Shown: positions 26,457 through 33,983 of the stretch, piece by piece
Layout: the number at the start of each line of letters is the position of its first letter
Position numbering within the stretch: the stretch's first letter is position 1
Source of the DNA: an uncultured Oscillibacter sp.
GTDB lineage: Bacteria > Bacillota > Clostridia > Oscillospirales > Oscillospiraceae
Direction: 5' to 3'
Length of the DNA stretch: 64,000 nucleotides
Assembly (NCBI GenBank): GCA_910577405.1
Contig: CAJTMG010000002.1
Span: forward strand, 124,001-188,000
Notes under the pieces: model-generated
The model's input: the letters and a program-made list of their open reading frames with translations, nothing else
Database searches by the model: none
What the model was told of the DNA's origin: nothing
Program-made: the position numbers and the translations under genes

Positions 26457-27770
26457 ATGAGCAGCAAATATATCGTGAGGCAGCCCATCAAGGATATCAA
26501 CGGCAAGATACTGGGTTATGAAATCCTGTACCATGGGGAAAATGAAGCCTTCAGCAGCGCCAGTACCAATGCCGGCTCCACCGACGCCAGCCATGCGAAC
26601 GACTACGCCTCCGCAGACACCATCTACAGTTTCTTGACCCAGAACAGCACCAAGTCCCTGAAGGGTTCCCTGAATTTCATGACCTTCACCACAACGCTGC
26701 TGATGAAAAAGACGCCCCGGCTCTTTGATAAGTCGGAACTGGTGATTCAGATTGACGACAGTGTGACCATCCATCCTCTTTCGATGCGCTTTGTGAACCA
26801 GTTTGTGAAGGAGGGCTATCGGATTGCAGTCAACGAATTTCAGTTTGCGCCCCGGTATCTGGCCTTGCTGGACAGCATCGAGTACATCAAGCTGAATATC
26901 AAAACCACCGACGACGCGGCCATGCGGAACACGGTGGAAGTGGCCCACAGTATGCACAAGCGCTGTATTATCTGCAATATTGAGACGGAGGCCCAGTATC
27001 AGAAGGCCTTGGCAATGAACGCGGACGCCTTCGAGGGACCCTACGTGGCCGAGCGGATCACCACCGAGGTCCATTCCAGCGCCTATCTCCAGAGCAGCTT
27101 CTTCCGACTCCTGGTGGCCCTGAGCCAGGAGGAACCGGACGTGGACGAGATCGAGCATCTGATTTCCATGGACGCCAGCTTGAGCTACAACCTGCTGAAA
27201 ATGGCCAACTCCGCCTATTTCGCCCTGCGGCATCGGGCCACGACAATTCATCAGGCGGTGATGACGCTGGGACTTGCGCAGCTCCGGCAGTGGGTCTATC
27301 TGCTCAGCGCCAGCGTGGAAGAGGACGCCGGGGATTCTGCCAGCACGGAGGAATTCCTGAAACGGTCCTTTATGCGGGCCTACTTCTGCGGCGAGCTGAT
27401 GAATTACGCCAATAATATCCCCATTTCCAAGGCGGAAGCGTATCTGATGGGTATGTTCTCCACCCTGAATTATCTGGTGGACGCGCCCTTGGAATCCATC
27501 CTGGCAGAGCTGCCCATGGCGGACGAGGTAAAGGAAGCCCTGCTGCATCATACCGGTACCTGCGGGCAGCTGTTCGAGCTGGTACTGAGCTACGAGGCGG
27601 CAAACTGGGACGCGATTACAAGACTTGCCACTGAGCTGGGGATTCCGGACAATCTGCTGACGAATATTTACTTTAGCTGCATGGAGAATGTGGAAGTCCT
27701 CTGGGATCAGCTGACAAATGTGTACGCCAACCAGCTCCCGCCGGAGGAGGAAGAGGAAGAGCAGAAATAA
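26457..27770 (+). CDS. EAL-like/HDOD domain signalling protein (YuxH-like)
   Basis: Predicted signalling protein of 437 residues. The N-terminal half is an EAL-like fold (VRQPIKDINGKILGYEILYH) whose metal-binding motifs are altered: the DDFG position reads NEFQ and the IKID position reads IKLN, so cyclic-di-GMP hydrolysis is unlikely. The C-terminal half is a HDOD domain (LISMDASLSYNLLKMANSAY, LGLAQLRQWVYLLS). Such proteins are common near chemotaxis genes. The C-terminus is Glu-rich. It is the last gene before a terminator. Confidence 0.88.
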   Translation: MSSKYIVRQPIKDINGKILGYEILYHGENEAFSSASTNAGSTDASHANDYASADTIYSFLTQNSTKSLKGSLNFMTFTTTLLMKKTPRLFDKSELVIQIDDSVTIHPLSMRFVNQFVKEGYRIAVNEFQFAPRYLALLDSIEYIKLNIKTTDDAAMRNTVEVAHSMHKRCIICNIETEAQYQKALAMNADAFEGPYVAERITTEVHSSAYLQSSFFRLLVALSQEEPDVDEIEHLISMDASLSYNLLKMANSAYFALRHRATTIHQAVMTLGLAQLRQWVYLLSASVEEDAGDSASTEEFLKRSFMRAYFCGELMNYANNIPISKAEAYLMGMFSTLNYLVDAPLESILAELPMADEVKEALLHHTGTCGQLFELVLSYEAANWDAITRLATELGIPDNLLTNIYFSCMENVEVLWDQLTNVYANQLPPEEEEEEQK

Positions 27771-27780
27771 GGAAAAGAAA

Positions 27781-27817
27781 AAAGGTTCGGCACAAGCAGA
27801 CGTGTCGGACCTTTTTT
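27781..27817 (+). terminator. Terminator of the flagellar operon (bidirectional)
   Basis: Arms 27781-27793 and 27802-27814 pair over 13 positions with two G-U pairs, followed by a T-run to 27817. On the minus strand the arms are also followed by a T-rich stretch, so it may also end the ComFB transcript coming from the other side. Confidence 0.85.
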
Positions 27818-27825
27818 GATTACTT

Positions 27826-27860
27826 CGGGCAGTCCTCCGGAAGTACAGAAGGACTGCCCG
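27826..27860. terminator. Second perfect hairpin between convergent operons
   Basis: Eleven perfectly paired bases (CGGGCAGTCCT with AGGACTGCCCG) enclose a 13-base loop. It lies 16 bases after the ComFB-gene stop on the minus strand. No T-run touches it, so it probably acts with the neighbouring terminator or blocks 3' exonucleases. Confidence 0.6.
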
Positions 27861-27875
27861 TGAAGGGGTCTGTTC

Positions 27876-28508
27876 TCAGCGCGCGTGGTGCGGGGTTTCC
27901 ATAACAATGCGGCAGGCGTTGAGCAGCTGCGCCACCAAATCGCTGCTGTACTTGCTCTCATAGACGGTAAGGCGGGGGACCATTTCGTTCCGGCCCATAA
28001 AGACGTACTTGGGCGGCAGGTGATTCAGGGCGTAGGCGCGCACGTCGGCCTTGCAGCGTTCGCACTGGCAGAGCCCGAACATCTCCATATATTTATCAGC
28101 CTTTTCGTCCACAAGAATCTGCATGACGTTAACATAAGAAGACTCGTCAAGCTCTTCGGCGCGGGCGGCGTAGCTGGCCTGGGACTCCTCGGGATTGACC
28201 TCGGCTTCCAGAGCGGCGGCGACCTGATTTTCGGCGCTCATTTCCGCGGGGCCGTCGGAGGATTCCGTGCCGGCGTCAGGTTCGGCCGCGGGAGGCGCTT
28301 CGCCGGAGAGTTCCGCTTCCAGCGCGTCCTTGATCTGGGAGGAGACGGCGGCGTCCTCATTGATGGAGGTAAGGATCGGGGCCTGGGGCGTTTCCTGTGC
28401 AGGAGCGGCATCCGGAGCGGGCGCTGCGGTATCGGCGGGGTCAGGGGAACGGTTCTTGCTGAGCAGGTTCATTACATGAGCGGTTTTGCTGGAATTGTTA
28501 GAAGCCAT
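27876..28508 (-). CDS. ComFB-domain protein with long acidic N-terminus
   Basis: The C-terminal third (about residues 125-205) matches the ComFB family: NVMQILVDEKADKYMEMFGL, then CQCERCKADVRAYALNHLPP and KYV, with three closely spaced Cys that may bind metal. ComFB-type proteins have been proposed as cyclic dinucleotide receptors connected to motility, which would fit this place. Residues 1-120 are low-complexity Ala/Pro/Glu/Ser. ATG 28508 has AAGGAG eight bases upstream. It is downstream of a ParA-like gene (95-base gap) in one minus-strand unit. 210 residues. Confidence 0.82.
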   Translation of the reverse strand: MASNNSSKTAHVMNLLSKNRSPDPADTAAPAPDAAPAQETPQAPILTSINEDAAVSSQIKDALEAELSGEAPPAAEPDAGTESSDGPAEMSAENQVAAALEAEVNPEESQASYAARAEELDESSYVNVMQILVDEKADKYMEMFGLCQCERCKADVRAYALNHLPPKYVFMGRNEMVPRLTVYESKYSSDLVAQLLNACRIVMETPHHAR

Positions 28509-28603
28509 AATCGTATCTCCTTAAAAATATACTCTGACTAGAATCAAGAGGGCGCGCGGATGGGAAAGCCCTCCGGACCGGTGTTCAGGTTGGGAAAACG
28601 GAG

Positions 28604-29383
28604 TTATTTGATTTTGGGAGGCGGGAACTGGGGCCCTGCCACGACGTCGACGATTCTGCGGAAGTCCATGGCGGCCTTGGAGGTGGGCTGGTAGGCCAGA
28701 ACGCTTTTCCCGTGGGCAGGGGCCATGGCGACGCTGACGCTGCGGCGGATCTTGGCGGGAAAGACCTGACTGTCCAGCTGCTGCGCAACCTGTTCGGCCA
28801 GATCCAGAATCTCCCGGGACAGGGTCAGGCGGCTGTTATACTTGTTCAGCAGAATGCCCAAGACCTTCAGATCGGGATTGAACGACTTCCGGACGGTCTC
28901 GATGGTGTCCTGAATCTGCGAGACGCCCACCAGACTCAGCACCTCGGCCTCCATAGGGACAATCAGCCCTGTGGAAGCGACGTATGCGTTGATGGTCAGG
29001 ATATTGAGTGCCGGAGGGGTGTCAATGATAATGAAGTCATAAAAGGGCTTCACAACATTGAGGTGCTGGGAGAGCATGAATTCCCGCCTTGGCGCGGTGA
29101 AAGCCATTTCAGCGGTGGAGAGCATGATATCCGAGGGAAGCACGTCGCCCTCTCTGGTGTGGATAATGGATTCCTCAATTCGGTGGGCGCCGCTGAGCAC
29201 ATCGTAAACGGTATAGTTGTCCCCAATATCCAAGCCCAAGTTGAACCCCAGGTTTCCCTGCGGGTCCAGGTCGACGCCCAGAACCCTCGCGCCGCGCTGA
29301 CTGAGTCCGGTCACCAGCGCGGAGACTGTTGTGGTTTTGCCGACGCCGCCTTTCTGATTTGTAACGGTGATGACCTGTGTCAA
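28604..29383 (-). CDS. ParA/Soj-like P-loop ATPase
   Basis: ParA-family positioning ATPase of 259 residues. Deviant Walker A KGGVGKTTT (about residues 11-19), LDPQGNLGFNLG, and FIIIDTPPALNILTINAY (Walker B) are intact. TTG start after AAGGAGGAAAAT. There is no adjacent ParB gene; the partner downstream is the ComFB protein. Standing alone inside a flagellar locus that lacks flhF/flhG, it may position flagella or receptor arrays, but the sequence is closer to Soj than to FlhG/MinD (no C-terminal amphipathic membrane helix is evident). Confidence 0.9.
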   Translation of the reverse strand: MTQVITVTNQKGGVGKTTTVSALVTGLSQRGARVLGVDLDPQGNLGFNLGLDIGDNYTVYDVLSGAHRIEESIIHTREGDVLPSDIMLSTAEMAFTAPRREFMLSQHLNVVKPFYDFIIIDTPPALNILTINAYVASTGLIVPMEAEVLSLVGVSQIQDTIETVRKSFNPDLKVLGILLNKYNSRLTLSREILDLAEQVAQQLDSQVFPAKIRRSVSVAMAPAHGKSVLAYQPTSKAAMDFRRIVDVVAGPQFPPPKIK

Positions 29384-29431
29384 AGGATTTTCCTCCTTAC
29401 AGTAAAAACTAAATCCGGAACTCTTATTTTT

Positions 29432-29460
29432 ATTATACTATATGTCGATAAAAAATCATA
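29432..29460 (-). promoter_or_regulatory. Candidate promoter of the parA-comFB unit
   Basis: A perfect TATAAT (29432-29437) lies 48 bases before the TTG start. The -35 at 17 bases is poor (TATGAT), so the call depends mainly on the -10 box and the AT-rich context. Confidence 0.45.
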
Positions 29461-29670
29461 GAGGAATCGCAAAAAATTTCTCGCTTCGACCAAAATGCTT
29501 TTCAATGAGGAATCGGGCATAAGAAAGAGGGGAAATTCCCTGTTTATGGGTGATTTTCCAGCCTGAGGCGTATTTCTGAACCTGAATCCTGAAAAAACAG
29601 CGGCAGTCAAATTTTTGTGCGCGGCGTTAAGAGATCGGCGCCGTCTGATTCAATGAAGGGAGTGGAATAT

Positions 29671-32304
29671 ATGGCCTCTATCAGCAGTACCAGCAGTACC
29701 GGCCGTACCAACAGTATTTACGGAAATCGGAATGTCCTGACAGGCATCGCCAGCGGCCTGGACACGGAGGGTATGATCGAAAACGCAATCTCTGCGTACA
29801 AAACGAAGATCAACTCCTTCCAGCAGCAGCGCACCAAGACGGAATGGAAGCAGGAGTCCTACCGGAGCATGATCGCAAAGATGGCGGGATTCTCCGACAA
29901 GTATACCTCCTATCAGTCGTCCAATAACCTGATGTCAACCAGTTTCTTCAATCAGGCGGTGCAGACCATTGCCCGGGGAGAGAACGCATCCAAGATTTCC
30001 GCCACGGGACGCACCAGCAGCAATATCTCCATTGACGCGGTCCGGCAGCTTGCTACCGCGTCCCGGTATACCGTCAGCGGCAGCGCTATCCAGCAGATGG
30101 GCGGCGGGGAGAACGCGGCGGCTCTGGCGGGAGCTTTGAATCTGGATGATATGAGCGTCAGCTCCTTCAGCGGGACCATGAACCTGAAGTACGGCTCTTC
30201 TACCTTGAGCCTGAGCTTCAAAGAATCCCAGGTCTTCAAGGACGCCCAGGAAATGGCCGACGAGATCAATAAGCAGCTCGCGGACCAGACCATCAGCTTT
30301 ACCGGCGGCGGCAGCGCAAAGGCGTCCGAGCGGGTGGAAGCTAAGGTCGTGAACGGCAATATCAGCTTCGTGGAAAAGGGCAGCGCGAAAAACGGCGTGT
30401 ATATCAGCGGCGCCAGCAAAAGCATTCAGGACGCCTTGGGCTTCAAGCCTGGCCAGGGCGTGACTATGTTCAATGCCAGTTCCGACAAGCTGAGCAAGGA
30501 AATCGACAACGTGGCGGATTACTTTGCCGAGTCCCCCCTGACCATGACTCTGGACGGCGTCAGCAAGACCGTAAAAATGCCCGGCACGGAGGATATCCTG
30601 GCTCAGTTGGGCGATAACAGCGCGTTGGCAGATAAAATTCGTAACGGCGAGGAACTGACCATTGAAGACCGCAACGCCCGGGACGAAGCCTATGTGAAAG
30701 CCCTCCAGAAGAATATTGACAACGCGTTCGGCGAGGGGAAGATCAAGGTCTCGGACAACATGGAGGACAACTACGACAACCATGGCCTCCAGTTGAAATT
30801 CGAGGCGCAGAAAGACGGCTCTTCCTTCCAGATCAAGTCCGATAAGGGCGACTTCATGGGCTTTGGCGACAACGGCCTCACCAGCTACCTGGATACCGGA
30901 AAGTCTCTCAAGGATCTGGGCGTTCTGGACGGAATGGAAGCCATCAAAAAGGTGAAGCTGGACAAGGACGGCAATGAAGTCAGGGACGAAAACGGCAACC
31001 TGGTCTATGAGAAGGACAAGGACGGAAATGATGTCTACCTGACGGATAAGGACGGAAAGAAGCTGTATTCCTTCAAGATCAACGGCGTGGAAATTGGTCA
31101 GTTCAATGAGGATACCACCATTGGCACGCTGATGAATAAGATCAACGGCAATAAAGAGGCAAATGTAAACGTCAGCTATTCCAAGCTCACCAATGAATTC
31201 ACGTTCACGGCAAAGGAAACGGGCGTGGCCGGGAAGGTGGAGTTCGGCGACGGCCTCGCGGCAAAGCTCTTCGGGCCCCAGGGAGAGGCGACGGAGCAGG
31301 AGGACGGCAGCGTAAAGTATGAAAACGGCGCTACCTTCTCCGCGGGCAAGGACGCGATTTTTACCGCCACCATCAACGGCAAGCAGGTCGAAATGACCCG
31401 TTCCAGCAACGCGGTGGATTTCGACGGCATGACGGTGACCTTGAAGGGCGAGTTTGGCCTGTCCCAGGATAAGGACGGAAATTATCTTGACAAGGACGGC
31501 AATATTACCACGGATAAGATGCAGGCGGCGCTGGACCCCAAGAGCGAGTCTGTGACCTTCGAAACCAGCGCGGACGCCGATAAGATTGTGGACGCGATTA
31601 AGGCCATGGTCAATGATTATAACACCATGGTGACAGAGATCAAGAACGCCTATTCGACCCTTCCCGAGAAGCGGAGCAACGGCGCGTACTATCAGCCCCT
31701 GACGGATGACGACAAGGCGGATATGTCCGAGAGCGCAATCGCGTCGTGGGAAGAGAAGGCAAAGACGGGTATCCTGTTCGGCGATAACGATTTGCGGAGC
31801 CTGTACAGCCGTTTGACCAAGGCGGTTTCGATGACGGGTCAGAATGGCGCAGACCTTGCCGCGGCGGGCATTACCACGAACTATACCAATGGGTTGACAA
31901 CGCTGGCCCTGAACGAGACAAAGCTGCGGGAAACCCTGTCCACGGACCCGGACCGCGTGATGGAGATTTTCACCAAGTCCAAGGAGAACGGCGCGGAGTC
32001 TGACGGCATCATGGCGGCCATCAAAGAACCGCTGGATCTGTACGGCAAGGTCTCCGGCGTGAATCTGTCCACAGGCACCAAGGGCGTGCTGGTGAATAAG
32101 GCCGGCTCCCCCCTTGCGCCCAGCACAATGTACACGAATACGATTCAGAAAGAGTTGGATCGGATTGACGAGCAGATTTCCAAGTGGCAGGACAAGATGA
32201 GCGATCAGGTGGATTACTATACAACGCAGTTCTCACGCCTGGAACAGCTCATTGCGCAGATGAATTCCCAGAGTTCCGCCATCGCCGGGATGATGGGCCA
32301 ATAA
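29671..32304 (+). CDS. fliD: Flagellar filament cap protein FliD
   Basis: Filament cap that promotes flagellin folding at the tip. ATG 29671 after AAGGGAGTGG gives MASISSTSS; an upstream frame extension has no ribosome site. FliD_N is clear (LTGIASGLDTEGMIENAISA) and FliD_C ends with EQLIAQMNSQSSAIAGMMGQ. The 877 residues are much longer than most FliD proteins: the middle carries Asp/Gly-rich DKDGN-type repeats (about residues 430-475 and 605-625). It starts a plus-strand group with fliS and a FliT-like gene. No clear sigma-D promoter was found upstream. Confidence 0.95.
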   Translation: MASISSTSSTGRTNSIYGNRNVLTGIASGLDTEGMIENAISAYKTKINSFQQQRTKTEWKQESYRSMIAKMAGFSDKYTSYQSSNNLMSTSFFNQAVQTIARGENASKISATGRTSSNISIDAVRQLATASRYTVSGSAIQQMGGGENAAALAGALNLDDMSVSSFSGTMNLKYGSSTLSLSFKESQVFKDAQEMADEINKQLADQTISFTGGGSAKASERVEAKVVNGNISFVEKGSAKNGVYISGASKSIQDALGFKPGQGVTMFNASSDKLSKEIDNVADYFAESPLTMTLDGVSKTVKMPGTEDILAQLGDNSALADKIRNGEELTIEDRNARDEAYVKALQKNIDNAFGEGKIKVSDNMEDNYDNHGLQLKFEAQKDGSSFQIKSDKGDFMGFGDNGLTSYLDTGKSLKDLGVLDGMEAIKKVKLDKDGNEVRDENGNLVYEKDKDGNDVYLTDKDGKKLYSFKINGVEIGQFNEDTTIGTLMNKINGNKEANVNVSYSKLTNEFTFTAKETGVAGKVEFGDGLAAKLFGPQGEATEQEDGSVKYENGATFSAGKDAIFTATINGKQVEMTRSSNAVDFDGMTVTLKGEFGLSQDKDGNYLDKDGNITTDKMQAALDPKSESVTFETSADADKIVDAIKAMVNDYNTMVTEIKNAYSTLPEKRSNGAYYQPLTDDDKADMSESAIASWEEKAKTGILFGDNDLRSLYSRLTKAVSMTGQNGADLAAAGITTNYTNGLTTLALNETKLRETLSTDPDRVMEIFTKSKENGAESDGIMAAIKEPLDLYGKVSGVNLSTGTKGVLVNKAGSPLAPSTMYTNTIQKELDRIDEQISKWQDKMSDQVDYYTTQFSRLEQLIAQMNSQSSAIAGMMGQ

Positions 32305-32325
32305 GGAAAGGATGAACCGCGGACC

Positions 32326-32703
32326 ATGGACATGAAGGGCTTTAACCAATATAAGGAGCAGAGCATTAATACCATGACCCAGGGAGAACTGCTGCTTCTG
32401 CTGTACGATGAGCTGTATAAACGTCTGGCTCAGGCGGAGCTGACTCTGGAGAAGCAGGAGTATCCGGTGTTTGAGAACTGCGTGGACCGGGCCGTGGCTA
32501 TCATCCAGTACCTGGACGACACGCTTGACCGGAAGTATGATATCAGTCAGAATCTGACCCAGCTCTATGAGTATTTTACATATGAGCTGGGCCGGGTGAA
32601 GATCGGCCGCCGGAAAGATCTGCTGGCCCATGTAAAGAGTATGATCGGGGAGCTGCGGGACGCGTTCCGGCAGGCGCAGAAGAGCGGCGATTCTGGAAAG
32701 TAG
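32326..32703 (+). CDS. fliS: Flagellin export chaperone FliS
   Basis: Binds the flagellin C-terminus before export. The 125 residues include the family core YKEQSINTMTQGELLLLLYD and the later helices (YELGRVKIGRRKDLLAHVKS). The start at 32326 or 32332 cannot be decided; both have AAAGGATG upstream. It lies 21 bases after fliD, the classic fliD-fliS order. Confidence 0.95.
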   Translation: MDMKGFNQYKEQSINTMTQGELLLLLYDELYKRLAQAELTLEKQEYPVFENCVDRAVAIIQYLDDTLDRKYDISQNLTQLYEYFTYELGRVKIGRRKDLLAHVKSMIGELRDAFRQAQKSGDSGK

Positions 32704-32710
32704 GTGGAGG

Positions 32711-33100
32711 ATGGAAGCATCAGCGCTGTTGGACGCCCATGTGCAGCTGAAGCGGATTTATACCTCCATGAACGAGGCGATGGATATTACGCAGCAGCTT
32801 GCGGAGGCGGTGGACCGGGATGACCAGGTGACGATTCAGATGCTGGTCGCCATGCGGCAGGAACCCGTGGATAAGATGTCCCAGGCAAAGCGGGTCTTGG
32901 ACTTGCAGAAGGACGCGCTGCCTGAGACGGACCGGCTGAGACTGGAGGCGCTTCTGAAAGGGGGCCCTCCGGAGGACGCCGCGGAGGAAGCCTTTGTGAA
33001 GCAGGCGGGTATGAACGACCGTCTGCTGAAACAGCTCGCGGATTTGGACCGGGTGCTGAATAAAAAGCTGACGCGGGACAAATCCATATATGAACATTAG
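32711..33100 (+). CDS. FliT/FlgN-like flagellar chaperone (putative)
   Basis: A 129-residue all-helical, charged protein seven bases after fliS, where fliT usually stands. Visible features are heptad-like helices (MNEAMDITQQLAEAVDRDDQ) and a C-terminal helix (RLLKQLADLDRVLNKKLTRD). GTGGAGG precedes the ATG. The sequence is too divergent for a sure name; a role as FliD or hook-associated-protein chaperone is inferred from size and position. Confidence 0.65.
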   Translation: MEASALLDAHVQLKRIYTSMNEAMDITQQLAEAVDRDDQVTIQMLVAMRQEPVDKMSQAKRVLDLQKDALPETDRLRLEALLKGGPPEDAAEEAFVKQAGMNDRLLKQLADLDRVLNKKLTRDKSIYEH

Positions 33101-33185
33101 GGCGGAGTCAAAGAGCTCTGCTTGCCCGGGGCGGTTGGCGGGGACGCTGACCGCCTGCCGGAGCCTGACGATCGGAGCGCAGGGT

Positions 33186-33923
33186 ATGCCCACGATAACG
33201 CTGGACAATGTGACAAAATATTATAAATATAATCGGAAGCAGCGGAAGGAACACGGGGGCAAACGGTTTGAGATGGGAGTGCAGGATATCGACCTGACCA
33301 TCAAACAGGGCGACTTCGTGTTCGTTGTCGGGAGCAGCGGGGCGGGTAAGAGCACGCTGCTGGACCTGATTACCGGCAGGCTGCGCCCGGACCGGGGCAC
33401 CGTGCGGCTGGACCAGCGGGACCTGTCAAAGCTGATTCCCTGGAGCCATAACCGGATGGCTATCTTGTTCGGGAAGGTCCAGCAGGAACATAGCCTGATC
33501 CGGAAGATGACGGTTGCGGAGAATCTGATGGTGGCCGCGCAGGTGGGAAGACGCCGGTTCGAGAGCCGGGAGAGCATGGAACAGCGGGTGGTGAAGGTCC
33601 TGGGCCTTGTGGGAATGCAGGGCGCGGGCTTGAAACACCCGGTGGAAATGTCGGTGGGAGAGTGCCGCCGCGTGGAACTGGCCCGGGCGCTGATTAACAG
33701 TCCGCCAATACTGGTGTTGGACGAGATTACCGCCAATCTGGACGATGAGAATATCTGGGATATTTTCCAGCTTCTGATGGAGGTCAATCACCGGGGTACC
33801 ACCGTGATTATGGCCACTCACGCCAGCCGGTACGTGAATATTTTGCGCCGCCGTGTGGTGACGCTGGTGGACGGACGGATTTTTGGCGATGTGCGAAAAG
33901 GAAAATACGGCGATGTGGTGTAA
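33186..33923 (+). CDS. FtsE-like ABC ATPase without an FtsX partner
   Basis: Cytoplasmic ABC ATPase of 245 residues from ATG 33186 (GGAG eight bases upstream); an in-frame ATG at 33090 overlapping the previous gene has no ribosome site. Walker A GSSGAGKST (about 49-57), Walker B ILVLDEIT, and switch His in MATHASRYV are present. The signature reads SVGECRR in place of SGGEQQR. The overall pattern is FtsE-like (TLDNVTKYYKYN; MTVAENLMVAAQVG). No permease gene is adjacent. It stands between late flagellar genes and a chemoreceptor. Confidence 0.85.
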   Translation: MPTITLDNVTKYYKYNRKQRKEHGGKRFEMGVQDIDLTIKQGDFVFVVGSSGAGKSTLLDLITGRLRPDRGTVRLDQRDLSKLIPWSHNRMAILFGKVQQEHSLIRKMTVAENLMVAAQVGRRRFESRESMEQRVVKVLGLVGMQGAGLKHPVEMSVGECRRVELARALINSPPILVLDEITANLDDENIWDIFQLLMEVNHRGTTVIMATHASRYVNILRRRVVTLVDGRIFGDVRKGKYGDVV

Positions 33924-33983
33924 TCTGTGCCGCCGATTGGAATAAAATATAGAGAGTTGTTAAAATGAGGAGGAGACTGGAAA

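Noticed and set aside
29384..29670. Sigma-D promoter before fliD
   Set aside because: The best TAAA-N15 match has only four of eight -10 bases.
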